Source of the DNA: Phoronis australis
Taxonomy: Eukaryota > Phoronida > Phoronidae
Assembly (NCBI GenBank): GCA_002633005.1
Contig: NMRA01000456.1
Coordinates: forward strand, 63,147 to 125,146
Length of the DNA stretch: 62,000 bases
Reading direction: 5' to 3'
Part shown: positions 31,798-44,500 of the stretch, piece after piece
How positions within the stretch are numbered: position 1 is the stretch's first letter
How the letters are laid out: each line of letters begins with the position of its first letter
The notes under the pieces: model-generated
What the model saw: the letters and a program-made list of their open reading frames with translations, nothing else
Told to the model about the DNA's origin: nothing
Databases searched by the model: none
Translations under genes and position numbers: made by a program

Positions 31798-34700
31798 ATG
31801 GAGACGAGGTTTGGCTACCTCCAACTTCCTCTTTTAATTCTGTGTATTTTAGCTGTTTTTTGCGTGGAATCTGTTCCAAAACTCAACCCCGTCGTACTTG
31901 GTAGGTAACATTATTTAAATTTCACGTGGAGGGTACTTCTGTGTTCCGAAGTAACCTTTGGACATCATAGATATGGCCTGGGTAACAGTTTGAGTTAAGG
32001 CTAAGCTAACCGTGACGACGAACATCACGCGTTGCTTACAGTTACAGTTTCCTTGTTCCTTATGCTGATCTACCTCGGCGGAAGGTAGGCCTACCAGCGC
32101 TTAGTGGGTTGGCATTTGATAAAAGCATATGTGATAGTTTTAACTATCCACACATCATCACAGAGGGGTATTACTAAACTCTCGATCATTCTGTTTTGCG
32201 CAATACATGTAGGGCCTATGTGGGCTGACGTCATCCACACATCCCCACGACGTCGTAAGCCATCCCACGGATAGACCACAGGCGTCCTCAGCTTCTGATC
32301 GTCCCCAATACACCATATAATACTACAAGGTGTGGTACTCCGGACTAGAAATTCCACGGGTGCTTCACTTCAACCGTCCATAGCAAACACAAAACTCAAT
32401 GAATTTACACAAAACAGGTTCAACAAACCATGAGGAATCGAATTGTTCTTTCTCCAAATACCATTTACAGTGTCCTGCTTCACCCAGTTCGCAAGAAATT
32501 CGCTGTCATAGCACAAAAATTTTCCCAAAAAACCCATCCGGAGCAACTCCCGTGTTACTAATTGAAGCACAAGGACGATACGGAATTATCCGATGAGTTA
32601 CAGATGAACGGCAATTGTCGATCTGTCATGATTTCGTAATTGCATGACAAATCGGCAACTGCCGTTCATCCGGGAGTACCGGTAATTGGCGCAGTGACAA
32701 GGGTCATTGTCTACTCCACGGGCAGACGAATTTCCCTATGACTCATCAGGGATATTCCTGGAACGTGCCTTTGCTTCATTAGTGCGTAAAAAAATAAAAG
32801 GCGTGAGTACATTGCCACAGTGTGCCTCCCGGGCGCCTCTTTTAAAACGTGTCACTTTTCCAAAAATGCAAGATTCTAGTCAACTTGCAGCCAGTCGGTA
32901 AAACATGACTCTGTTCTTATTTTGATTCCCCTTGGGGTCTCTGTTTCATGTGTTACCCCTTTTATTATGCTAAGTCTGCTAGGCACAACTTGGAAAGGCA
33001 CACTTTTTATCATCAGATGTGCCCAAAGGGCACAGGTTCAAAGCTGGTCAGGAATAAGCCTATAAGAAACATGAATTCTAACTCACTGCTAACTTCAGTA
33101 CTAGATTAAATAGGAGATGTGTGCGCAGATCTGATGAATCTTTACCATGTGGATTCTGATGCTGTTTCAATTTGTTTTTTTCTTATCTCGTTGTTTTTGG
33201 AGTTATTGTCTCCTTTTGCTTTGTCTCTTCGAGTCAGGATTATATATAAAGCAATTGTTGCCTTGCTGCTTTGTACTACAAAAATATAGAGTGTTGATGG
33301 ACCTGTTGTTTCCTGTGTTTTCTATTTTTTCGTTAGTGTTGCTGACTACGTTCGGACACTGCGAGTTGTTGTGCACTGTCTCTGTTTGTCAGAGTGAACT
33401 ATACGCACCTGTGCTTTTTCGGCACTACTGACCTCCATTTTAACGGAGAATCATTTCGGAATATCGGTTCTTTGGCTGCACTTCCTGGCGTGGCTGAGCT
33501 GTGGTCTGTGGAGTGCGAGGTTTCACTGTGAGACGTATGAGAACCATGCCCATATATGGTCTTGTCTCTCTGTTAAGTTAATATGTTTTATTACACTTTA
33601 CAGTAAGGTTTGGTTCCAGCAACAACTTAGTAGATAAGCAGTAATAGTCAAATAGGTGGGTTCCTGATTTTAAATTGATTTGAGAACCAGTTACTACCAC
33701 TGAATAATGGGCATTATTGAGTTGCAGTAACTGGTTCTCAAATCAGGGACCCATGTTTCCGACTATTACCCAGTAGATAATATGAGCAGCATTGTTTAAT
33801 CCTTACCTTTCTATCATTATTATAGTGCCTGGAGATGGAGGCAGCCAGCTGGATGCCAAGTTAAACAAGACATCAGCTGTACACTACTTCTGTAGTAAAC
33901 ACTCCACTGATTACTTCTCATTGTGGCTCAACTTGGAACTTCTTACACCTTATGTACTCGACTGCTTTGTGGATAATATGAGGTAGGCTACATTTTCTGC
34001 TCACAACCCTGTCGCTGTCTATGCCTCACAAACTTATCTGTGCCTTACAGACTCTTGGCAATGTAAACGTTTCCTTTTGGAAGTGGTTTGTGGTAAATGA
34101 TCTTATGATTAGCTTGGGTGGGACCTGGATGTGTTTTTTATTTCTGCGTCAGGTTCACCATCACCATCATATCCTGTTCTATGTTCCGTACTAACAATCT
34201 TATCTTATTTGACTAAGTAAATTAGAGTGATGACCTAAATAAATGTTTTGTGATCTTTCTGAATGGTGGAATAATTTAAGATGTGTCTTTAATACAACTC
34301 TTTGGAGCCGAGTAGTCCACGTGTAGTATACTTTCAGACTGGTTTATGACTCAGAAAAAAGAATAACCAGAGACAATGATGGAGTTGACATCAAAATTCA
34401 CAATTTTGGTGCCACAACAGGTGTGGAATGGTTGGATCCAAGTCATATGTATGGTAGTAAGTATCAATATATCCAAACTTGACTTGATACTCAAGTAGGT
34501 ATCATAATGAAATTCAGAAAGCCTTATGTGTTTTCAAGGCTGGGCTTGACTTGTTTGACATTGAGTACCGGGAACTTGGTGAACTTAAAAATTGAAATTT
34601 GTTGAGTCTCCATGTAGGACCCTTTCATTATTACCGGTGTCTACAATGGAGAAAAAATTAATTTAATGTAGGTGCAAAAAGGTCATTTAATTAGCTTTTT

Positions 34701-36487
34701 GAAAAAGTGATCTCATGAAAATACTTCACTCTGGTAATGCCTCTACCAAATTACTGCCCATATTCCAACATATATCATGTAACGTATTTTTATCATTTCC
34801 AGCCTCATACTTTGGACCAATCACTGATGCACTTGTAGCAGCTGGGTATAAAAGGGGTGTGTCAATCAGGGGTGCACCGTATGACTTCAGAAAAGCACCA
34901 AGTGAGTTGTACACTAAGCAATGTATAAAAGTTGTTAAGTGTGTTGACATTGACTTTTGTGTACGTTTAAGGAAAGGTAATAGCCACTCGCCTTGTGATG
35001 TCAGTATGCTGTGACTGATTTTAGCGAGTCTCTGCTCACATTCACTGAGTTCAGATGGGAGCATGTTCACTTGAAATCATGGTTTTATTAAGTCTTTCTA
35101 AGTAAGACAAATGCTCTAGTCAAAGCTTCAAGTCAATCACACAATTATGTTCATAGTGTATTCAAGTGTATTCAATGGAAACGTCAACTATAAATTAATG
35201 TTGTTGCAAATGTCAAACATTTTATAAATCCACTGAACAGTACCAAGCTAAAGTAAACCTATATTGTCCAGTTGATGAGCTAAATAAACTTTTTATTTTT
35301 CAGATGAACAGCAAGAGTTCCTGGTGAGCTTCAAGAAGTTGATTGAGCAGACGTATTATCAAAATAAGAACATGCGCGTGGTGCTCGTAGCGCACAGTAT
35401 GGGCAACCCATACACACTGTACTTTCTGAATCAGATGAGTCAACAATGGAAGGACAAGTTCGTCAAGTCCTTCGTCACGCTTGCCGGTCCATGGGGTGGC
35501 GCTGCTAAGATCATGAGGCTGTTCACGTCAGGTAGTGACATGTTCGTAACCTTTTGAAAGTGAATCTGCTTTGAAGTTTTTGTAAGGAATGCTAGCTCAC
35601 GTTAATTTATCTCTAGGTAGTTCATTCAATGTTTTGTTTTTCTGTTTAAGTTATTATCATGATTCTGACTTTATTGCAGAATATTACGACACTTGCTGTT
35701 GTCGACTACGGTAATTGTCCATGCTCATTATTTTGATAGCTTGGAAGTCACACTTACCCTGATTATCTCTTGTTAAACAAGGCCGTTTTCTAGTAAGTTG
35801 TCATGTACTCCTAACTTTATTTTGGGGATTTAAGCTTTTGTACTTCTCAACAATCCTTCAAACACTTCACGCCATTGTCTGTGTGAAAAGGGTTACTCTA
35901 AGAAGTCTGGCTGGCATCAGCGTTGTATACATTTTGCTGCAGGTGACAACTTGGGTGTATTTGTCCTCAACTATCTCACTATCCGACCGATGCAGCGATC
36001 GTTTCCCAGCTCTGCGTGGCTCATGCCCTCTAGCGATTTTTGGGGTGAAGATGAGATCTTGGTCTACGGGCCGAAACGAAACTATACAGCCAGAGACTAT
36101 AAGCAGTTCTTTGCTGACATCAACTTTAACGATGGCTGGATGATGAGACAGGACACGGAGCAGCTGACAAAGAAGCTAGAGCCACCTGGTGTGGAGGTGT
36201 ACTGCACTCACGGTGTCAACGTGTCGACACCAGCGGTGTTCCACTGGACAGCGGCGCAATGGCCTGACCAATATCCCACGACCATCAATGGTGACGGTGA
36301 TGGTACTGTCAACCTGCGTAGTTTGTTGGGTTGTCTGCGTTGGACTGGACAACAAACACATCCAGTTCATCATCATACTGTGTCTAAAGCAACTCATCTG
36401 GGTATGTTGGCCAACACTGACGTCATTAATCTCATTAAAACTGTGGCCATGAAAAAAGACATACGTAGGCGCCCCCACATGGGTTAA
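31798..36487 (+). CDS. PLA2G15: Lysosomal phospholipase A2 (group XV), LCAT family
   Basis: Six exons: 31798-31900, 33826-33982, 34338-34456, 34803-34901, 35304-35531 and 35943-36487 (TAA). All phases agree and the protein is 416 aa (human 412). The ATG at 31798 sits in a good context (AAAAATGG) and starts a signal peptide (about 1-26, hydrophobic LPLLILCILAVFC). The enzyme hydrolyses phospholipids and transacylates ceramide in the lysosome. The alpha/beta-hydrolase triad is intact: Ser191 in AHSMG, Asp355 in GDGDGTVNL and His387 in ATHLGML. The N-terminal disulfide pair (Cys in HYFCSKHS and VLDCFVDN) is present, as are NLELLTPYVLDCF and GAPYDFRKAPNE. The neighbour LCAT is excluded because the fit to PLA2G15 is closer throughout (for example DGWMMRQDTE). 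No defect is seen. Confidence 0.96.
32461..32700. repeat. Second copy of the 21.5-22.2 kb repeat family
   Basis: It shares TTTACAGTGTCCTGCT and the ATACGGAATTA..CCGATGAG block with 21504-22200. It contains an inverted repeat (about 32602-32630 against 32643-32670, core GATGAACGGCA) that could form a hairpin. It lies in PLA2G15 intron 1. Confidence 0.55.
33631..33779. repeat. Short foldback (hairpin) repeat in PLA2G15 intron 1
   Basis: The arms about 33641-33694 and 33724-33770 are reverse complements; the longest perfect part is TTTGAGAACCAGTTACT. The left arm has a 9-bp extra segment (TTAAATTGA). It resembles a hairpin MITE; its target duplication was not resolved. Confidence 0.7.
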
Positions 36488-38245
36488 GTCACCTCCGTTC
36501 TTCGGTGTCTTCAATCTGTTAGTTATCCTTTGTTTTGCTTGTATTTTTCAAAAATTGTCTCATGCACTGTTTTCGTGCAAGTATGCAAATTGGTTCGGGG
36601 AGTTGTCTCCTTGGTGCTAATACTGGGGACATAGTTATCATGATCAGTCATTAAGTCATTTTTATCATTCGACTGTTTAATGCATTTAAAAGTTGTAGGA
36701 TTCTGCTGCTAGGGTCAGTGTAAGTCAATTACTGCAGCAGTCTACTGTTGGCTTTTATCGAGCACCATTATTATTTGATTATTATAACATTTTATGTCAT
36801 TTTTTTACCCCTGTGCATGTCATCGGATGCAGATTGGAATCTTTTAAAGCAGTTATCAAAATTTTGAAGCCGATTTTTTTACCTGGATTTCTCAGTTGAC
36901 ACGTAATTAAATTTTGTGCACAGTTCTTATGAGCTGAGAATACCAGTTGGGTCTTTTGTAAAATAGGTTTTTAATGAATTATAGCTGCTTTAATAGTTTT
37001 CTATTAAAACTTGAGCATCCAGCTGTATTGTCTACACCAGTCTATCGCATTACTCTATTATCTCAGGTTATGTGAATACTTGTAAAGTTGTTGTCTTGTT
37101 AATCTCCAGATAAGATATTCTGGGGAGTTTCCTGTGGTTCTATCTTCCTGTGTAGTTATTCAGAATACTTTCACTAAGTACTGTTAATGTGGTTCCTAAT
37201 GTAATGTTTTAATCTCGAATGTAGTGGTCTTCTTGAAAAAAGTATTTAGCATTCTGGGAATTTTAAGAAGGCTGGTTTTTATTCATTCCTTACTTAGTAG
37301 TTGTTACGGTTTTCTCGTATGCCTTGGCATACTTATACATGTAGTAGAAGTGGGTATGTGTTGATATTACTGTTTTACTTTTTAACCTATGTGATGTACA
37401 TATTTAATCTAATCCGATACTGTTATGATAGTTTTAGTCATGAGTCAGAAGTACCAAATGATGAAAGATGGTGTTGTTAGTATCGGCCAGTCTTGTGGTC
37501 CTAGTCCACTCAAGCGTGCCTACTTCAAAATGTTTGAAATATTGTGCGGATATACCTCGGGCTGTTTTAGCATTTTGAAGGGCCGAGTTCATGCAGCAGT
37601 TCTTCCGGTGAACAAATTGACTAAAACAGCAGTGTACATATTAGTTGGAAATTGTTTCCGAGAGATCAAATGTTGGCCATTTTAACGGGTTAGACTTATG
37701 TGTCTTGATATTTTGCAATTGTAAATACTTGTTTGGCATTGTGTGCCTACTGTATAACTACATAAGTTGGATCCAGCCAGACCAAGAGATTTGTCGGAGT
37801 AAGTCGAAATTTGGCTTAACTGAAGTATCAAGTGCACAGACTAGACCAACCATACTGTGGATCTTTTAAGTTAGCAAAAATCAATGTACGCATCTCCGAC
37901 CTATGCAAGTTTTACTCACTCTGTATTTAATAATCATTTAGACTAGGTTGTTCTGTTGATGCTGTATTTAGTGTTCAAGGTGGGTCTCTGTACACTCTCT
38001 ACTATCTTGTAGGGAGTAAGCATTTTAGTTGCAGGTAAATGAACCCTGGGTTTGAGAAGGTGATGGTCGAAGCAATCATTTTAAAGTTTTCTTTGAATCA
38101 CAAAATTGTAAAAAAGTTTGTGTTGGTGACGTACAATTATCTGTATTATTATCACCATTTTGACCAAACTAGCCTCAGCCCTGATATTGATTTTGTTAGT
38201 AAATTTAACAATTGTACCAGTGTGTAGTGTAGTGGAAATAATAAA
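36488..38245 (+). other. PLA2G15: Probable PLA2G15 3' UTR and flank
   Basis: No coding sequence is seen. AATAAA at 38240-38245 is the clearest plus-strand poly(A) signal downstream of the stop. The 3' UTR end is inferred and an earlier site is possible. Confidence 0.4.
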
Positions 38246-38575
38246 ACATTTAGTTTGTATTCCAAACGTATGACATTTTTTGCTTTGCACATAAAACCAT
38301 ACCCAGTAACTACATATGCATAAGCAACAGTACGCTCGATTCAAAATGGCTTGGTTCTACTTGGAATAACCTAAGTTCTGTCTCTGAATGTGCGTAGTTG
38401 TAGAAGCAATCCATAGACTCTAGCAGGTAAATCTAGAAACCCTAAAATTCTAAATAAAATTCCAAAACAGGTAAAGAAATGGGGAATTACCTTTTTAATC
38501 ACTAAGAAACAAAGGAAACAAATTTTAAATGTTTCATCATGTCCTGTCTAAATATTAAGCACCACATATTACAAG

Positions 38576-38992
38576 ATGAAATAATGGACAATTGCCGCAT
38601 AAATAAAAAAGTTCATGTTCATTCAATGTTTCGTCTATTCATAAGACATCAGGTTAACAGGCCTATATACAATAAGGCAGGTAGTGTCGAATACCATTCA
38701 AGTCACATCCATGTAGTGAAATGAGAGTAGCAAAGAATAGATACTGGGAATAGTAAGTAGGTCATCACCAAAGTTGTAGAGTCACTGAGCTCTGCATGTT
38801 GACCCTACATCTATGGTGATTACCTACTTACTATTCCCTGTATCTATTCTTTGCTACTCTCATTTCACTACATGGATGTGACTTGACTGGTATTCGACAC
38901 TTCCTTGTCTTATTGTATCTATTATCGTGATGTCTCATGAATAGACGAAACGTTGAATGAACATGAATTTTGCGGCGATTGTTGATGTAATT
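38576..38992. mobile_element. 417-bp near-perfect foldback element
   Basis: Two arms of about 195 bp are reverse complements around the palindrome GAGCTC (38787-38792), so there is almost no loop. The best stretch, around 38699-38745 against 38834-38882, is nearly 50 bases without mismatch. The whole is flanked by an exact 13-bp direct repeat, CACATATTACAAG, at 38563-38575 and 38993-39005. Transcribed, it would give a long double-stranded hairpin. It has no ORF. It lies between the convergent PLA2G15 and ZDHHC1 genes. Confidence 0.85.
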
Positions 38993-39005
38993 CACATATT
39001 ACAAG

Positions 39006-39329
39006 TTGCTCAGGAATTGACAAAATGATGAAATTTAAGTCTGCTTCTCTCCATACTACAGAAAATGTCACATACCAGTAAACCCAACAATTTGTAATAT
39101 TGCTAGACACTGATCAAATGCTCTTGCTCATTTCATACACACCTAAGTCATAAACCCCTGAATAGTACAGCTAATCAACTGAGCACAGCATTTGAAGATG
39201 GAGAGTTGAGGATACGCTAGGGCGCACCACAACGCCAGACAGTTGCATAACGCATCTGGCATTTTTAATGAGCTAACTTGCTGTTTAACTTATAAGATGG
39301 TGTCCACTCAATTATACTAAAAGAATAGA
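39006..39329. other. Spacer between convergent genes
   Basis: AT-rich sequence between the foldback and the probable ZDHHC1 poly(A) site. No feature was recognised. Confidence 0.4.
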
Positions 39330-41595
39330 TTTATTTAACAGATTGTTCCTGTCGACAAAAAGGCAAAACACGGCTATCATATTTGTACCCTGCAAGTACA
39401 CGTCTACATAGCGGACAGGTCGCATGAATTTATCAAACATATCCTGCGAGAACAGCTTCCAAACTGAATCATATTTTGGTTAAACCAATGTTACAAAATA
39501 AACGTTCTTGGATACACGTTAGCTCAACACTAAAAAATATTTAGTAAAAATATTTAAATATTTTAAAATGAGCAATAAACACACTTGAAGACGTAACAAC
39601 ACATCAAAACAACATCACAACAACAAAACATATGTACATAACATCAGACAGTTAAAGGTGGAATGTTAATGAACAAATTTAAATTTGTGAAAAACAAAAA
39701 TTTTAAGCCTTAAATTTTAAGATTAAAATATGCCCGCTTCAGGTGATCATGTAACAGTAACACATTGCGTACACCTTGTACAGTCAAAATTTTGGACAAT
39801 GCAAAACGAATTATTTTCCTGCAAATTTGCGAGTCATGTATGAAACGTTAAAACACTTAAATATAGGCAAACAAAAAAGATATTGTCCTGAATAAGAACA
39901 TGGTCAGATTATCACCTTTTCCTCGACAGGTCATAAGCAAACATAACAATTTAAAACTATGACCATAAATAAAACAGACAGACAGAATTCACAGTGCAAG
40001 AACGATGGGATAACTAAAACAATTTAAATAGAAAGTGCAGCGTATATTCTGTTGGATTACTGAACCACCTCTGAATGTTGACCAGGCAGCAAACGTGATA
40101 GGTAGAAACCCATGCTTTACCACGCCACGACTGAATGCTGACCAGAACAGTCTCTTGTTGACTGAAGGCAAGGATACATGTACATATATGATGGTGATTT
40201 GTACAAGACTAACCAACATCAACCAATAGTTTTAGCTATCACTTAATGTCACGAAAATGTTTTGTTTAAAATTCATAATTTTATTTGATGAAACAAAATA
40301 TATAGTAAATTGAAGTGATATTATTTAATTTTTAGTAGTTATCAATTGCAGACAACAACAATCAGACGTCCCGAGCATAACATGTCGTTCACAGCCAAGT
40401 CAACATTCACCATAAAAGTGACTTCGTTATTGTGCGCTTCTATACAAGTTAACCCAAATCATTCAAAAGTGCAATACAAGTCAAAAGTATTCAGTCAAAG
40501 TGACCAGGAATTCCTTGTCATGACAACTGAGTGGAAGCCGAATTTATTGTCGGAGTAGTCTTGCCTTGTGACCAAGATTAAAGAGGAATTAACAGGAAAG
40601 TTAGTAAGGTGGCAGCCATTTTGTAATTAGAATTTTGCCACACTACTAGTTGTAATCAATAATTTTCGCTGTAAACAGAATTAGCCGTCACGACAGAAAA
40701 TGGTATTTTGTTCCATTACATTTGTACTGTGCGAGTTTCGTATACAAGTAAGGGGTGCAGGTAATTAGCTTAGTGGTGAGCAACAAGTTGTTCCAGCAGC
40801 CTGGTCTCACTTTGTACACTAGTCTAGTAACAAGTCAGCACTCAACACAGGAGGAAATGCCTGCTCAAAACTACGAGTGGCGCCATATTCTGCGCTCGCT
40901 TTTCCGGATTTGGACTCGTAAAAAAGTGGCGATAAAAAAGAAAAAAAGCAGGACGTTGGTTGGCGTTCGTTTAAGTGAGGCCAATTTTTTACATGTATTT
41001 TTACTTTTTCCACTCATATTTTCAACCATTTCACTAGCCTCGCAATTCAGACACTGCTCCGCACTGGTTAAAGTTAATTTCCTACTAATGTTTAACTTTT
41101 TCCACTCATATTTTCGAGCATATGCTCGCTTATGTTGAGCCCTGCAAGTGTTTACACAGAATGAAATGTGCAGACTAATTACACTGAAATCTCCCTCACA
41201 ACTACTGACATATCTATAGAGGAAGACAACATGAATCACAAATTAAATTTGAACGACGTTTAAAATGTAAATAAGAGTTCAAATTAACAAATCTTTATAA
41301 CATGCTATAATCAACTTTCAGAGAGCCTCTGAATACAAAATTTAATGGTTTTAACATATAGCAAATAAAATTTTTAAATTATTATCTAACAACGATAATC
41401 TTTCAGACAAACAGACCAGATTATCACAGTGAATGGAGATCTGCAAAAATGGGAGATATTTATGGAAAATCTGCCAGATCTGAATAAAAACCAACATTCA
41501 AGTATTCACAAGCACTGTCCAGCGAAAAAACTCAACTCTTTGACGTGAAGACATTTAACAGCTACCCAGAATAACAGAAAACACCAAGTTCTTCA
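39330..41595 (-). other. ZDHHC1: Probable ZDHHC1 3' UTR
   Basis: Minus-strand AATAAA (TTTATT at 39330-39335 on the plus strand) is a candidate end for a transcript whose stop codon is at 41596. No coding signal is seen between. It contains one copy of the 89-bp duplicated repeat (40782-40870). The extent is inferred. Confidence 0.4.
40782..40870. repeat. 89-bp repeat, copy 1
   Basis: Identical to 42511-42599 except one base (C at 40861, A at 42590). Weaker similarity resumes beyond it (TTGGTTGGCGTTCG against TTGGTTGGCATTTG) after a segment of about 80 bp that copy 2 lacks. It lies in the probable 3' UTR of ZDHHC1. Confidence 0.88.
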
Positions 41596-44500
41596 CTAAG
41601 CATAACTCGGGGAGCTCTGCTGTCTGCCAGACGATGTCCCTCTGTCGCCATCCCGTACTATCGTAGATAAGTCAAGACGAGGCACGTGAACTTTGGAAAC
41701 ATTCATCTCTGCTTGTCTAGCTTGCAGTGTTCGTGAGCTACTGTCTATGTATCCCTGGTGATTGAAAGCCACCGCAGGCTGCCTGGGGGAGCCGTACAAA
41801 CTGCCTGCACGTGTACGCTCTAAAGGTACCTCACACAGCGATTCAGCCGAGTCAGAGTGATAGTCAGGAACTGGCTGCGAAGCCTGCACGTCGCCACTCA
41901 TCGTACCCATGGTAACGGCCAGAGGATGCGTAAGTGGAGGTGGCATGTTGATGCGTACTGAATGACCCCGAGGAGTGTACTCTTCTACAGGCTCTGCAAA
42001 GTTAAGGGCAAAAATTTATAATACATGTCAGTATCAGGGTTTTTAATCCTCAAATGGCAGAATTAGCAGCTAGAAAAATAAACTGTTTAACATTAAGGTT
42101 ATGTCGGACCATATCGTCAAGTCTGTACATTTAGTCAAATATCTAAAAACTATAGCATTTAACTGACAACAAAAGCATACATTTTCTGAAAGCAAAAAAT
42201 CAGTAGAATTTAATATTTGACTTTATATCAATCAGTCGCTAACAAGACCTTGCTTTTTAGGAAAATTTAGCAAAAAAGAAAGGTACACTGTCTCATAGAA
42301 AAACAACAGGATCGATAACATGACAAAATTCTGTATGATATGAATACTCAAAGTGAAATCACAAAAACGTTGCTACAGTTCTCTGAATTACTGTTTCTTT
42401 TTTGTTTTACTTAACTTTAAAAAATTCACGAAAACCATATAGGTGCTAGTTTTTGATAGCTCATCATGCAGAAGTGGACCATTTTCAAAACAGTTCCTAA
42501 TAGCGCAAACAACAAGTTGTTCCAGCAGCCTGGTCTCACTTTGTACACTAGTCTAGTAACAAGTCAGCACTCAACACAGGAGGAAATGCATGCTCAAAAA
42601 GTGGCAAAAAACCACGATATTGGTTGGCATTTGTTTGAATGAGGCCAACTGTGACAGTAAAAGTATACATACGTTTTGGAAAATAGTGTATATCGTAAAG
42701 TTTTTGTGAATCCGATCTGAAGTTGGCCAAAATTGGAAATTATTATTAAGTCCTACATAACCTTAGCAGGAGTGTTTTTCGTATCAACAAAGTGCAGGTG
42801 TCATTTCCTAAAGTGGAACTTGCACACTAATTCCTTATCTCTGTGATTACTTGGTCAAATTAGTTAGAAATGCAAGGTATTCCGACGATGTGAATATGAA
42901 GTAGGTTGAAAACCGCCTAATGTCAAAAACGATCCACCGTAAATCACTCAACTCTGTCCAGTAAGTATCGTGACAAGGTGTTGGGGAATAACACCGTATG
43001 ATGCGCGCTATGCGAGCCTCCAAGGCATGTCATTAGTTCAAAGGTCACCTATTAGCAGAATTTTTTGTTTTTACATGTACAAGTTGTCAATGAATACACT
43101 GAACATTATTTAGCATAGATGATGTTCAAATAGCATTGTCGTTTAGTTCCTGTTGTACATTAGCATAGTTAAGAGCATGCAAATACATCTTTAAAGTCGC
43201 ATATAATTATGTTCGTTAGAAAGAAAGGCTGACACTGAATAGTGTGACGAACAGACAATACCCAAACAACAGAATGTCAACTGCATTATGAAACATGCCA
43301 CATTCTGTAACATGCCATTGACTCTTAAAAGTAATAGAAAAACTAAGAATTAGAGTTTCTGTTAACTGAATAATGAAGACACAAAATAAGGATACTGGTA
43401 ACATCTTTGCAATTTTATCTTCATGGACTTTCTTGGATACACTGCATATTCTTAATGCTACATTAATAGTTATAGTTTTGTACCTGGCGTGGCGGAATGT
43501 AAGGACCACTGCTGACTTTTGGCTGTAGATGGCTCAAGAGTAAAGTGCTTTGCATTTGGCTGAGGACTAGACTTTTTCCGCCGTGGTTTTGGTTTGAGAA
43601 CTGGTGACTCCTTGTCAGTACGAGGCGGCTCACGGCTCTCAAAGAATGGCTGACTGTCCTCAGAGGCTGCCCCAGTTGGCTTTTTAACATTTTGTTTAGC
43701 AGTTTGGCCAGTCTTGCCTCTGCGTTTGAGCAAAGGCTTATACTCTTTGAGAACTGCAGACTGGTGATTATTACTGGCTAACGTATTTTCTACATTTTGC
43801 TGCATCTTAGTGTTTTTCTTGGGTCTTTTCTGAGGCTGGCTCGACACAATAACACAGTCAGAATCGCTGTCCTGCACCAATTCCGTGATGTCCTTCACCT
43901 GTTCACCGGCACCCCCTCTGTCGACTTCACTGCCCTCGCCAGGCCTCGACGATATGGCCACTTGGTGTATTAAGGTTTTTGAGCAAGGTTCCCCATTACT
44001 TTTCACACTCTCCACTGAATGTCTTCGCTGCACTTTCTTCTTCTTCTTTTTCTTTTTACGAGGCTCTTCTAGACATGTAGATTCTGCTCTCTACAGCAAT
44101 AAAACCAGTATTACAAGACGTGATGTAAGACATCAACAAACTAAAGAAATCATCCATAGTTAGGCGAGTCAGACATTTCATTCTGAGTGCTGCGAAACTG
44201 ACAAGAAGAAAAGTTTATCAGGATTTCAGCCATGCCACAATAACAGGCCGGACCAGTTGAAAACCGCAACACTCACTGTACAGAAATGACAGTATAATAA
44301 AACACAATAAATAATCATAATTTTCATAATGGTAATAAATCCACAACAGGTCATTTCTTTTGAGTGGCAGATAGAAAAAAAAACACTTACCAGGTCGTGG
44401 TCAACGTTGCTTCTTCCATTTTTTTGTCTTCTCCCTAACTTGCTACCAACTTCTTCCATTTCCATGTTGTTTCCATGGTTACTATTGTCATGCAGTTTAC

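Noticed and set aside
33147-33431. Hydrophobic 94-codon ORF in PLA2G15 intron 1
   Set aside because: T/C-rich sequence read in frame gives Leu/Phe runs. The PLA2G15 exons join in phase without it.
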